From Treponema sp. (GTDB lineage: Bacteria; Spirochaetota; Spirochaetia; Treponematales; Breznakiellaceae), in assembly GCA_031263435.1 (NCBI GenBank), contig JAISFT010000043.1:1-5085 (forward strand): DNA of 5,085 nt, written 5' to 3'. Both the position numbers and the translations under genes were made by a program. Under the pieces are notes generated by a model, which was not told where the DNA came from, searched no databases, and saw nothing but the letters and a program-made list of their open reading frames with translations. Below are positions 1 to 5,025 of this stretch, piece by piece. How positions within the stretch are numbered: the stretch's first letter is position 1; each line of letters begins with the position of its first letter.

Positions 1-24
1 GATTTTCAACGATTTTTACCTAAA

Positions 25-53
25 TTGAAGCATTTGAGGGTGTTCAGTAATAT
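25..53 (+). promoter_or_regulatory. possible sigma70-type promoter for the glycosyltransferase gene
   Basis: A -35-like TTGAAG at 25-30 is followed by exactly 17 bases and a -10-like TAATAT at 48-53; each box matches consensus at 4 of 6 positions. Transcription would start near 60 and give a leader of about 70 bases containing the hairpin at 64-79. A competing -10 candidate, TATAAA at 85-90, is a better hexamer but has no -35 at normal spacing. The region is AT-rich, so chance matches are likely. Confidence 0.3.
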
Positions 54-63
54 TATTGAGTCC

Positions 64-79
64 ATGCGTATCGACGCAT
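64..79 (+). promoter_or_regulatory. perfect 6-bp inverted repeat in the leader
   Basis: ATGCGT (64-69) and ACGCAT (74-79) are perfect inverted arms around the 4-base loop ATCG. It lies about 50 bases before the glycosyltransferase start. It could be an RNA hairpin near the 5' end of the transcript, an operator just upstream of the TATAAA at 85-90, or a weak terminator of something to the left. No T-run follows, so a terminator is the least likely reading. Confidence 0.35.
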
Positions 80-117
80 TTCTCTATAAAACTGCCTAAA
101 ATCTTGCGACTCACAAG

Positions 118-123
118 AAGGAG
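118..123 (+). promoter_or_regulatory. ribosome binding site for the glycosyltransferase gene
   Basis: AAGGAG lies 7 bases before ATG 131. It decides the start: the reading frame is open further upstream, but those codons have no such site, and translation from 131 gives the canonical GT4 opening MSHKILFVSN. Confidence 0.8.
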
Positions 124-553
124 TCTTGAAATGTCCCATAAAATTCTTTTTGTCTCCAATACCGCAAACTTTTCCAAATTTAACCGGCCTTTTATGCGCT
201 GGTTCAGGCAGCAGGGCTGGCAGGTCGATTATGCATCCGCGGGGGAAGAGGCCGTAAACGACTGCGATAACCAGTACACAATCCACATGGCCCGCAGTCC
301 CTTTAACCTGAGCAATCTTAGGGCCTACCGGGAGCTGAAAACCCTTCTGACAAATGATTATGATATTATTCACTGCCACACGCCGATGGGCGCCTGCCTG
401 GCGCGTCTTGCAGCCCGAAAGGGCAGGGCAAGGGTTATATATACCGCCCACGGCTTCCATTTTTTCAATGGAGCGCCGCTTCTGAACTGGCTGGTGTTCT
501 ATCCCATCGAAAAATACCTGTCGAAGTATACCGACTGTCTTGTAACCATAAAC

Positions 554-560
554 GAGGAGG
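554..560 (+). promoter_or_regulatory. internal Shine-Dalgarno-like site before an alternative TTG start
   Basis: GAGGAGG at 554-560 stands 9 bases before TTG 570, which is in the frame of the second glycosyltransferase half. The bases also encode the conserved Glu-Glu of the INEED motif, so the match may be coincidental. If used, it would start a 220-residue donor-domain protein whose first nine or so residues are out-of-frame sequence. Confidence 0.3.
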
Positions 561-595
561 ATTACTATCTTGCGAACAGGAAATTCAAGATGCAG

Positions 596-611
596 ACGGC
601 TGTTTCATATT
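596..611 (+). other. probable frameshift site within the glycosyltransferase gene
   Basis: Family-like residues are read in one frame up to about KFKMQ (codon CAG, 593-595) and in the following frame from CGG at 597. The frame switch corresponds to one extra base, most simply A596. The second frame has a TAA at 549-551, so the switch must lie between there and the first-frame TGA at 611-613. There is no long homopolymer or classic slippery heptamer at the junction, which argues mildly against both a homopolymer-type read error and programmed slippage. Confidence 0.7.
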
Positions 612-1241
612 GACGGTATTGGCGTTGATCTAAATCGATTTCATCCGGTCCCCCTGGCGGAAAAAAACCGGCTCCGCGAATCCCTTGGGCTTCGGGATAC
701 GGATTTTGTTATTCTGTACACGGCGGAGTTTATTCCCCGTAAAAACCACCTGTTTTTGCTGCGGGAAATCCCCGTGCTGCGGCAATCTATACCGGAGCTG
801 CACATACTTTTTGCCGGAAAAGGCGAGTTGCTGGAATCCTGCAGGGAAAGCGCCGCCGAACTCCGGGTGGCGGAGATTGTTCATTTCCTTGGGTACCGTG
901 ATGATGTAGAACTGCTCTGCCAGATGGCGGATCTTCATGTTTCGCCCAGCAGACAGGAAGGTCTTGCGGTAAGCAACATTGAGGCAATGGCATCCGGTTT
1001 ACCCCTGGTATGTTCAAGAATACGGGGGGCCGTCGATGTTATAATCGAGGGACGGAACGGTTTATTTTTTGAACTGAACGACCCGGCTAAAATGGTCAAA
1101 ACAATTCTTACCCTGTATAAAACCCCAGAATTACGGGAAACTATCGCCCGGATTAACGTAACGGACGCAAAGAAATTTTCGGTAGATACCGCCATGGAAA
1201 AGATGGCGGACATTTATAAACAGTTCATGTAACGGCTGCCT

Positions 1242-2090
1242 TCACAGGCTTTCAATCGTCTTGATGTCTAAACCCGTTATATCCGCAATCTCATCCGGGT
1301 CATAGCCCCGGCCTTTCAGCTTCCTGCCAACCGCTGCAGCCTTGGTTTGTTCCCCCTCTTCCCTTCCCTCCCTCCGGGCTCCGTTCATCCCACTCGTCCA
1401 GTCGGACGCCGCCTTCTCATACTCCTCATACGCCCTCAGTAACCCGGGATCCCTCAGTATCATCCCCAGCTTCTCCTCCGCTAACCCTATCGCTCCGTCC
1501 ATCTTCACCACCTCCTCCACCAGCTCCTCCGGGCTGTACTCGTCAAAATACGCCAGCCACCGCTCTAACGCTTCATCCAAATTATGCGATCCCACCTTCC
1601 GAAACTTCACCATGTCTAAAAAATGAATCTCAAAGGCATCCGTCAACAGCACTTCCTTGTTCCGGTCCTCCCACAGGTGATAACTCGTGTGATAATCCTC
1701 TATCGAAAACAGGGAATAGTCGACGATGTTCACCGTGATAACCGGAACCAGTTCGCTATAGTCCTCCCCGGATTTGAAATCCCCCGTGTACTTCCGGCTC
1801 CAGTAATACAGGCTCCGTTTCTCGATGTTATAGTTGTTCTTGATCTGGACTTCTACGTTGACCTTGGTCCCATCCCGGAGTTTTCCCAAGACATCGAGTT
1901 TACCGGACTTGCCTCCGGCAATTTCGGCTGGCAGGTCCTTTGCCTCGATAATCTCTACGGATTCCAGGTTTCCCTTGCCGGTCCGTTCCATGGTAGCGTT
2001 GAGGAAGGCCAGGAGCTGGGGTTCATCGCCTTTTTCCCCGAAGGTTTTTTGGAAGGCGAAATCGTTAAGGACATTCAGGCGTTTTGGCAT
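1242..2090 (-). CDS. Rpn family recombination-promoting nuclease / PD-(D/E)XK 'transposase' family protein
   Basis: This 282-residue protein belongs to the Rpn/PDDEXK_2 group, once annotated as transposases; E. coli RpnA-type members are DNA endonucleases that stimulate recA-independent recombination. Numbering from Met 2090, the N-terminal NDFAFQKTFG block lies near residues 9-18. The nuclease core shows Asp66 in KLDVLGKL and the Glu80-x-Gln82 pair in VEVQIKNN, the usual D...E-x-Q form of the active site. The family block RSLYYWSRKY follows near 93-102. The C-terminal part is helical and charged, with a short RREGREEGEQ stretch (about 239-248), and ends with a small helix-turn-helix-like tail, GYDPDEIADITGLDIKTIESL without its last residue being otherwise notable. 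ATG 2090 is preferred over ATG 2096 because the only SD-like sequence ends directly at 2097. The gene is convergent with the glycosyltransferase, 9 bases away. It is full length and appears intact. No terminal inverted repeats mark it as an insertion sequence. Such genes are often multicopy. Confidence 0.88.
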   Translation of the reverse strand: MPKRLNVLNDFAFQKTFGEKGDEPQLLAFLNATMERTGKGNLESVEIIEAKDLPAEIAGGKSGKLDVLGKLRDGTKVNVEVQIKNNYNIEKRSLYYWSRKYTGDFKSGEDYSELVPVITVNIVDYSLFSIEDYHTSYHLWEDRNKEVLLTDAFEIHFLDMVKFRKVGSHNLDEALERWLAYFDEYSPEELVEEVVKMDGAIGLAEEKLGMILRDPGLLRAYEEYEKAASDWTSGMNGARREGREEGEQTKAAAVGRKLKGRGYDPDEIADITGLDIKTIESL

Positions 2091-2096
2091 AGTCAT

Positions 2097-2102
2097 CCCC
2101 TT
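2097..2102 (-). promoter_or_regulatory. SD-like site deciding the Rpn start
   Basis: On the minus strand AAGGGG sits at 2102-2097. It touches the first ATG (2096) with no spacer but lies 6 bases from the second ATG (2090). The second is therefore the better start, giving MPKRLN rather than MTMPKRLN. Confidence 0.5.
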
Positions 2103-2106
2103 GTTT

Positions 2107-2136
2107 ACTATAGGCTGCTACCGGTTTTTTTTGCAA
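2107..2136 (-). promoter_or_regulatory. possible promoter for the Rpn gene
   Basis: Reading the minus strand, TTGCAA (2136-2131), an 18-base spacer that begins with an A-run, and TATAGT (2112-2107, 5 of 6 to consensus) form a sigma70-like pair. Transcription would begin near 2100, leaving a very short leader that would cut into the SD-like site. This makes the assignment uncertain. Confidence 0.3.
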
Positions 2137-2167
2137 TTGAGGGATATGAGTGGGTCTGGTATGTGGT

Positions 2168-2183
2168 ATCTGGCCCCCCCTTC
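2168..2183 (+). repeat. copy 1 of a 16-bp direct repeat flanking the met operon
   Basis: ATCTGGCCCCCCCTTC occurs here and identically at 4897-4912. Both copies are followed a few bases later by GT and CCGG (CGTATCCGG here, GTCCGG there). Both are intergenic. It resembles a fragment of a dispersed intergenic repeat; the 7-C run makes part of the match less informative. Confidence 0.5.
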
Positions 2184-2239
2184 CGTATCCGGCACTGAAT
2201 TTTCCGGCAGGATCGGTTACTTTATACCAGCATTACCAC

Positions 2240-2268
2240 TTGTCAAAGGTACAAGAACCGGGTATTGT
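2240..2268 (+). promoter_or_regulatory. promoter of the metN-metI-metQ operon
   Basis: TTGTCA (2240-2245, 5 of 6 to the -35 consensus), a 17-base spacer and TATTGT (2263-2268, 4 of 6 to the -10 consensus) form the best sigma70-like promoter in the window. Transcription would start near 2275, about 55 bases before the metN ATG. A small inverted repeat, TATTC (2276-2280) / GAATA (2286-2290), sits right at the expected start and might be an operator or a 5' hairpin. The leader is too short for a SAM-I riboswitch and I see none of its conserved blocks. Confidence 0.5.
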
Positions 2269-2317
2269 ATTAGAGTATTCCGATAGAATATCTATGAAAT
2301 ATCCGGGGCTGTTGTTT

Positions 2318-2324
2318 AAGGAGG
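2318..2324 (+). promoter_or_regulatory. ribosome binding site for metN
   Basis: AAGGAGG, a full-strength site, lies 5 bases before ATG 2330. The frame stays open upstream to about 2150, but this site fixes the start at 2330. Confidence 0.85.
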
Positions 2325-2329
2325 AAAGC

Positions 2330-3235
2330 ATGGGCCCCCTGGGGCTGTTTTCGGCAGTAAAAAGTACGGCTGGTGCGGTTGCTTTTTCGGATACCGGGTT
2401 TGGCGGCAAGGCCGCGGGAGAGCCCCTTTTTATCACCCTGAACGGGATTTCCAAGCGTTACGGCACGGTTACGGCCCTGACCGGGCTGGATCTGGTCATT
2501 CCGCCGGGGAGCATCTTCGGTATTATCGGCAAGAGCGGGGCCGGCAAGTCCACGCTGCTGCGGATCATGAGTCTTCTGGAAAGTCCCGATTCGGGGCAGG
2601 TGTACTACGGCCAGGAACGGGTCGATACTCTGCGGGGGGCGGCGTTGCGGGAACGGCAGCGGAACATGGGGATGATCTTTCAGAATTTTAACCTTATGGC
2701 TTCCCGGAATGTTTCGGGAAACATTGCCTATCCGCTGGAGATTGCGGGACTGCATAAAAAGCAGATCCATGAACGGGTGGAGGAACTGTTGGAACTGGTG
2801 GACATTACCGACAAGCGGAGGTCCCGGCTGCGGGAGCTTTCCGGCGGTCAAAAGCAGCGGGTGGCGATTGCCCGGGCCCTGGCCGTCAACCCGCAGGTTC
2901 TGTTTTGCGATGAGGCAACCAGCGCCCTGGACCCGCTGACCACCAGGTCTATCCTTTCCCTGATCCGGGAATTGCAGAGGAAACTTTCTATTACCGTGGT
3001 GCTGATTACCCACCAGATGGAGGTAATCCGCGCCATCTGTGAGGAAGTGGCCGTTCTTGATGCCGGACGGGTAGCGGAACGGGGAACCGTGCGGGATCTG
3101 TTCGCCAATCCCCGCTCCGCGGCAGCCCGGGAGATGCTCCACGGCGGCAATGAGCCGTGGACCGCGGAAAGGATCGATATCAACAAGAGTGATAGCACTG
3201 GGATCGACAGCGATAGGAGCGATAGCAATGAATAG
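2330..3235 (+). CDS. metN: methionine ABC transporter ATP-binding protein, lacking the C-terminal regulatory domain
   Basis: This 301-residue ATPase powers methionine uptake through the MetI dimer at the inner face of the cytoplasmic membrane. All nucleotide-binding motifs are present: Walker A GKSGAGKST (67-75), Q-loop Gln118 in IFQNFNLM, signature LSGGQ (170-174), Walker B with catalytic Glu195 in VLFCDEAT, D-loop SALD (198-201) and switch His228 in ITHQM. The assignment to MetN rests on the downstream metI and metQ genes and on family-like blocks such as QNFNLMASRNV. Two features are odd. About 30 residues precede the first ABC strand (ITLNGISKRYG), a low-complexity extension rich in Gly and Ala. 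The protein also ends soon after the ABC fold: the NIL/C2 methionine-sensing domain of about 80-100 residues found in E. coli-type MetN (about 343 residues) is missing. In its place is a Ser/Asp-rich tail from a 10-residue tandem repeat. It overlaps metI by 8 bases. Confidence 0.9.
   Translation: MGPLGLFSAVKSTAGAVAFSDTGFGGKAAGEPLFITLNGISKRYGTVTALTGLDLVIPPGSIFGIIGKSGAGKSTLLRIMSLLESPDSGQVYYGQERVDTLRGAALRERQRNMGMIFQNFNLMASRNVSGNIAYPLEIAGLHKKQIHERVEELLELVDITDKRRSRLRELSGGQKQRVAIARALAVNPQVLFCDEATSALDPLTTRSILSLIRELQRKLSITVVLITHQMEVIRAICEEVAVLDAGRVAERGTVRDLFANPRSAAAREMLHGGNEPWTAERIDINKSDSTGIDSDRSDSNE
3170..3229 (+). repeat. two-copy 30-bp tandem repeat across the metN-metI junction
   Basis: The units 3170-3199 and 3200-3229 align without gaps. 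For example GGATCGA recurs at 3171 and 3201, and GATAGCA at 3191 and 3221; about three quarters of positions are identical. The period is a multiple of three, so in the metN frame it encodes RIDINKSDST then GIDSDRSDSN. The second copy supplies the AGGAG site and the ATG of metI. At the matching places the first copy has AAGAG and CTG. It looks like an old, diverged duplication. Confidence 0.7.
3215..3219 (+). promoter_or_regulatory. ribosome binding site for metI
   Basis: AGGAG is followed by 8 bases and ATG 3228. It lies inside the end of metN and inside the second unit of the tandem repeat. The metI frame is open upstream, so this site is the reason for choosing 3228, which also gives the usual family length. 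Confidence 0.75.
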
Positions 3236-3896
3236 GACCCAGTTCATGGGGATTCTGGCCCTGCTTCCCCAGGCAACCCTGGAAACAGTACACATGACCT
3301 TTTTTTCTACCGTTATCGCGATAATTCTGGGTTTTCCGCTGGGGGCCGTTCTTTACTGCACCTCCCCGGTGGGGCTTTTCCCGCGGCGGCTGCTTTACAA
3401 CACCCTTTCCCGAATCGTTAATATCCTGCGGTCATTGCCTTTCATCATCCTGATGATACTGCTTATCCCCCTGTCCCGGCTGATTGTGGGGACCAGCATC
3501 GGCCCCACTGCCGTTATCGTGCCGCTGTCCATTGCCGCGGCCCCCTTTGTGGCCCGTATTGCCGAATCTGCCCTGCAGGAAGTGGACGCCGGGGTACTCC
3601 TGGCGGCCCGGGCTATGGGATCGACCAATTTTCAGATCATCCGCAAGGTACTTATCCCGGAGACCCTGCCCTCCCTCATCTCCGGCCTGGCCCTGACCAT
3701 CATCAACCTTATCGGTTATTCCGCTATGGCAGGGGCTATCGGCGGAGGCGGGCTGGGGACCCTGGCCATTAACTATGGTTATTACCGCTTTCGTACCGAT
3801 GTTACCATTGCTGCGGTAATCGTCATCCTTCTCCTGGTAGAGTTGGTACAGTTTGCAGGTACGGCCATAAGCCGGGCCCTGCTCTCCGGGCGATAG
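3228..3896 (+). CDS. metI: methionine ABC transporter permease
   Basis: This 222-residue integral membrane protein would dimerise to form the methionine channel and couple to MetN. Its length matches E. coli MetI (about 217). Hydrophobic segments lie near residues 23-45, 64-88, 93-112, 149-178 and 190-212, the five-helix plan of the family. The cytoplasmic coupling (EAA) loop is clear between the third and fourth: EVDAGVLLAARAMG runs from 118 to 131, followed by STNFQIIRKVLIPE to 145, with the typical Ala-Ala...Gly and IRKVLIPE pattern. The glycine-rich block AGAIGGGGLG (168-177) is also family-typical. The start ATGAATAG overlaps the metN stop by 8 bases, indicating translational coupling and fixed stoichiometry. 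No truncation is seen. Confidence 0.92.
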   Translation: MNRTQFMGILALLPQATLETVHMTFFSTVIAIILGFPLGAVLYCTSPVGLFPRRLLYNTLSRIVNILRSLPFIILMILLIPLSRLIVGTSIGPTAVIVPLSIAAAPFVARIAESALQEVDAGVLLAARAMGSTNFQIIRKVLIPETLPSLISGLALTIINLIGYSAMAGAIGGGGLGTLAINYGYYRFRTDVTIAAVIVILLLVELVQFAGTAISRALLSGR

Positions 3897-3931
3897 CGGG
3901 TAGCGGGCGGCCCGATAAAACATGGTTCTAA

Positions 3932-3945
3932 CCCGCTTTAGCGGG
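3932..3945 (+). promoter_or_regulatory. hairpin 1 between metI and metQ
   Basis: CCCGC (3932-3936) and GCGGG (3941-3945) pair around the TTTA loop. A mixed AT stretch rather than a T-run follows, so it is not a classic terminator. It may protect the upstream metNI message or slow the polymerase. A -10-like TAATAT at 3952-3957 just after it has no convincing -35, so an internal metQ promoter is only a weak possibility. Confidence 0.4.
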
Positions 3946-3957
3946 ATTAAATAATAT

Positions 3958-3982
3958 CTGCCAGGAATAATCTTGCTGGCAG
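3958..3982 (+). promoter_or_regulatory. hairpin 2 upstream of metQ
   Basis: CTGCCAG (3958-3964) and CTGGCAG (3976-3982) form a perfect 7-bp stem, extendable by two A-T pairs past one mismatch, with a small AT-rich loop. It ends 8 bases before the metQ ribosome binding site. A stem here could shield the 5' end of a processed metQ message, which would suit the high level of binding protein usual in ABC systems. Confidence 0.45.
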
Positions 3983-3990
3983 GCATCCTT

Positions 3991-3998
3991 AGAGGAGG
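3991..3998 (+). promoter_or_regulatory. ribosome binding site for metQ
   Basis: AGAGGAGG ends 5 bases before ATG 4004. It is a strong site and fixes the start, which opens directly into a signal peptide. Confidence 0.85.
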
Positions 3999-4003
3999 AT
4001 AAG

Positions 4004-4831
4004 ATGAACAAAGCAACCGTAAAGCTGCTCCTGTTGGCAGCCCTGGTTCTTGCCCTGGTATCGCCGGTTTTTGCCCGGGGCAGGAGTAGCAGCAGCGCCG
4101 GGGCAGAGGCTCCGTCAACCCTGGTGGTGGGGGCCAACGCGAATCCCCATGCCATCCTGCTGAATTTGATAAAGCCGGATCTGGCGGCCCAGGGCATTGA
4201 CCTGCGGGTTATCGAATTTGCCGATTACCTTGTCCCCAACTCGGCGCTGATCGCCGGGGATCTGGACGCCAACTTCTTCCAGCACCTCCCCTACCTGGAA
4301 GCCAACCCCGCATGGAGCGCCGCCCTGGTCAGCGCCTTTGGGGTCCACGTGGAACCCTTTGGACTCTACTCCGATAAAATCAAGAGCATTGCCGATCTTC
4401 GGGACGGTTCCACCATCGCCATCCCCAACGATCCCACCAACGGGGGCCGGGCCCTGCTCCTGCTCCAGGTCAACGGCCTTATCACCCTTAGAAGCGGCGC
4501 GGGAATCACCGCCACCCCCCTGGACATTGCGGAGAATCCCAAGAATCTGCGTTTCCGGGAAATCGAAGCCGCCCAGCTTCCCCGGGCCTTGGCCGATGTG
4601 GACGCGGCAACCATCAACGGCAACTACGCTTTGGAAGCGGGGCTTAACCCCACACAGGACTCCCTTATCATCGAAGGCGCCCAGTCCCCCTACGTCAACA
4701 TCGTCGTAGTCCGCCGGGGAACCGAGCAGGACCCCCGTATCCTGGCCCTGGAAAGGGCCCTGTGTTCCCAAAAAGTCAAGGATTATGTCGCCGCCAACTA
4801 TACCGACGGCAGTGTCGTAACCATATTCTAG
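4004..4831 (+). CDS. metQ: methionine-binding periplasmic protein (NlpA/MetQ family), non-lipoprotein form
   Basis: This 275-residue protein is the substrate-binding partner of MetNI, delivering methionine to the permease in the periplasm. A signal peptide is plain: Lys-containing start MNKATVK, hydrophobic core LLLLAALVLALVS (about 8-20) and a signal peptidase I-type site after Ala24 (PVFA). A Ser/Gly-rich linker follows to about residue 37. The mature domain carries hallmark family blocks: VVGANANPH (41-49), DANFFQHLPYLE (88-99), FGLYSDKIKS (119-128), AIPNDPTNGGRALLLLQ (139-155), INGNYALEAGL (204-214) and SPYVNIVVVRRG (228-239). Arg149 and the Asn residues of the INGNYA block are likely ligand contacts by family analogy. 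The oddity is the missing lipobox: most MetQ proteins are lipoproteins, but the only cysteine here is Cys254 near the C-terminus. It is third in the operon after a 107-base gap. Specificity for methionine is inferred from family and operon. Confidence 0.9.
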   Translation: MNKATVKLLLLAALVLALVSPVFARGRSSSSAGAEAPSTLVVGANANPHAILLNLIKPDLAAQGIDLRVIEFADYLVPNSALIAGDLDANFFQHLPYLEANPAWSAALVSAFGVHVEPFGLYSDKIKSIADLRDGSTIAIPNDPTNGGRALLLLQVNGLITLRSGAGITATPLDIAENPKNLRFREIEAAQLPRALADVDAATINGNYALEAGLNPTQDSLIIEGAQSPYVNIVVVRRGTEQDPRILALERALCSQKVKDYVAANYTDGSVVTIF

Positions 4832-4848
4832 CAGCCCGTTCTGTTTTT

Positions 4849-4911
4849 GAGGGGGGGCCTGCTACCACGGACAATAAGTGCGTAGCCTCGCATACGATCT
4901 GGCCCCCCCTT
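4849..4911 (+). repeat. large GC-rich stem-loop after metQ
   Basis: AGGGGGGGCC (4850-4859) is the exact reverse complement of GGCCCCCCCT (4901-4910); a G-T pair at 4849/4911 can extend it. The 41-base loop contains a minor TGCG/CGCA stem. No T-run follows, so it is not a standard terminator, though such a stem would stabilise the metQ 3' end. A weaker alternative pairs TAGCAG (4829-4834) with CTGCTA (4859-4864). Confidence 0.55.
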
Positions 4912-4912
4912 C
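4897..4912 (+). repeat. copy 2 of the 16-bp direct repeat flanking the met operon
   Basis: This copy is identical to 2168-2183 and in the same orientation, about 2.7 kb away. Here the C-run also forms the right arm of the large stem-loop, and the copy leads straight into the hairpin cluster. Confidence 0.5.
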
Positions 4913-4914
4913 GT

Positions 4915-4939
4915 CCGGGCCCCGCCTTGCGGGTCCCGG
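4915..4939 (+). repeat. GC-rich hairpin, second in the cluster
   Basis: CCGGGCCCCGC (4915-4925) and GCGGGTCCCGG (4929-4939) pair over 11 positions with one C-T mismatch, around the loop CTT. It has the look of a palindromic intergenic repeat unit. Confidence 0.6.
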
Positions 4940-4952
4940 CCTACCCCCCAGC

Positions 4953-4979
4953 CCGGCCGCCCGCTTCGCGGGCGGCCGG
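4953..4979 (+). repeat. perfect 12-bp GC-only hairpin, third in the cluster
   Basis: CCGGCCGCCCGC (4953-4964) and GCGGGCGGCCGG (4968-4979) are perfect arms around TTC. This is the strongest stem in the window. There is no following T-run on either strand, so a structural or repeat role is more likely than Rho-independent termination. Confidence 0.65.
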
Positions 4980-5007
4980 TGGTTACAGCGCTGACCGCGG
5001 CGCATAC

Positions 5008-5025
5008 GGCGGCCTAACGGCCGCC
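5008..5025 (+). repeat. 7-bp GC hairpin, fourth in the cluster
   Basis: GGCGGCC (5008-5014) and GGCCGCC (5019-5025) pair perfectly around the TAAC loop. It closes the GC-rich block, after which base composition turns sharply AT-rich. The full stretch 4832-5085 otherwise shows no credible gene. Confidence 0.55.

Larger units (their letters stand above)
131..1232 (+). pseudogene. GT4-type glycosyltransferase (exopolysaccharide type), split by a frameshift
   Basis: The two halves together make one GT-B fold glycosyltransferase, expected to transfer a sugar from a nucleotide-sugar donor to a lipid-linked or saccharide acceptor at the inner face of the membrane during surface polysaccharide synthesis. 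The first half (131-613, 160 codons) holds the acceptor Rossmann domain: MSHKILFVSN at the start, DIIHCHTP around residues 78-85, TAHGFHFF at 105-112 and INEED at 140-144. It then runs into TGA at 611-613. The second half continues in the next frame with HIDGIGVDLNRF, the FIPRKNH donor-site basic pair (R203/K204 in the restored numbering), and the E-x7-E motif EGLAVSNIE (E276 and E284), ending at TAA 1230-1232. Skipping one base near 596 joins ...KFKMQ to RLFHIDGIGVD and gives 366 residues, normal for the family. All key motifs survive, so the break is recent, a sequencing artefact, or tolerated. No other polysaccharide gene is visible. Donor and acceptor cannot be named. Confidence 0.85.

Noticed and set aside
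2120..2132. Run of eight T after CCGG as a Rho-independent terminator
   Set aside because: No stable stem precedes it and no plus-strand gene ends nearby; the run is more likely part of the Rpn promoter spacer on the other strand.
1623..2198. Long open frame on the plus strand opposite the Rpn gene
   Set aside because: It mirrors the Rpn coding strand, has no ribosome binding site and resembles no family I know, while the minus-strand protein has clear motifs.
2270..2329. SAM or other methionine riboswitch in the metN leader
   Set aside because: The expected leader is only about 55 bases and shows none of the conserved SAM-I core blocks.
2270..3295. 341-codon open frame on the minus strand over metN
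   Set aside because: Its composition (rich in Pro, Gly, His) is typical of an antisense shadow of a GC-rich gene, and metN explains the region fully.
4115..4771. 218-codon open frame antisense to metQ
   Set aside because: Gly/Asp/Val-rich shadow of metQ codons without start signals.
4849..4979. Intrinsic terminator of the met operon
   Set aside because: The stems are strong but no T-run follows any of them on the plus strand, so I list them as structural repeats.
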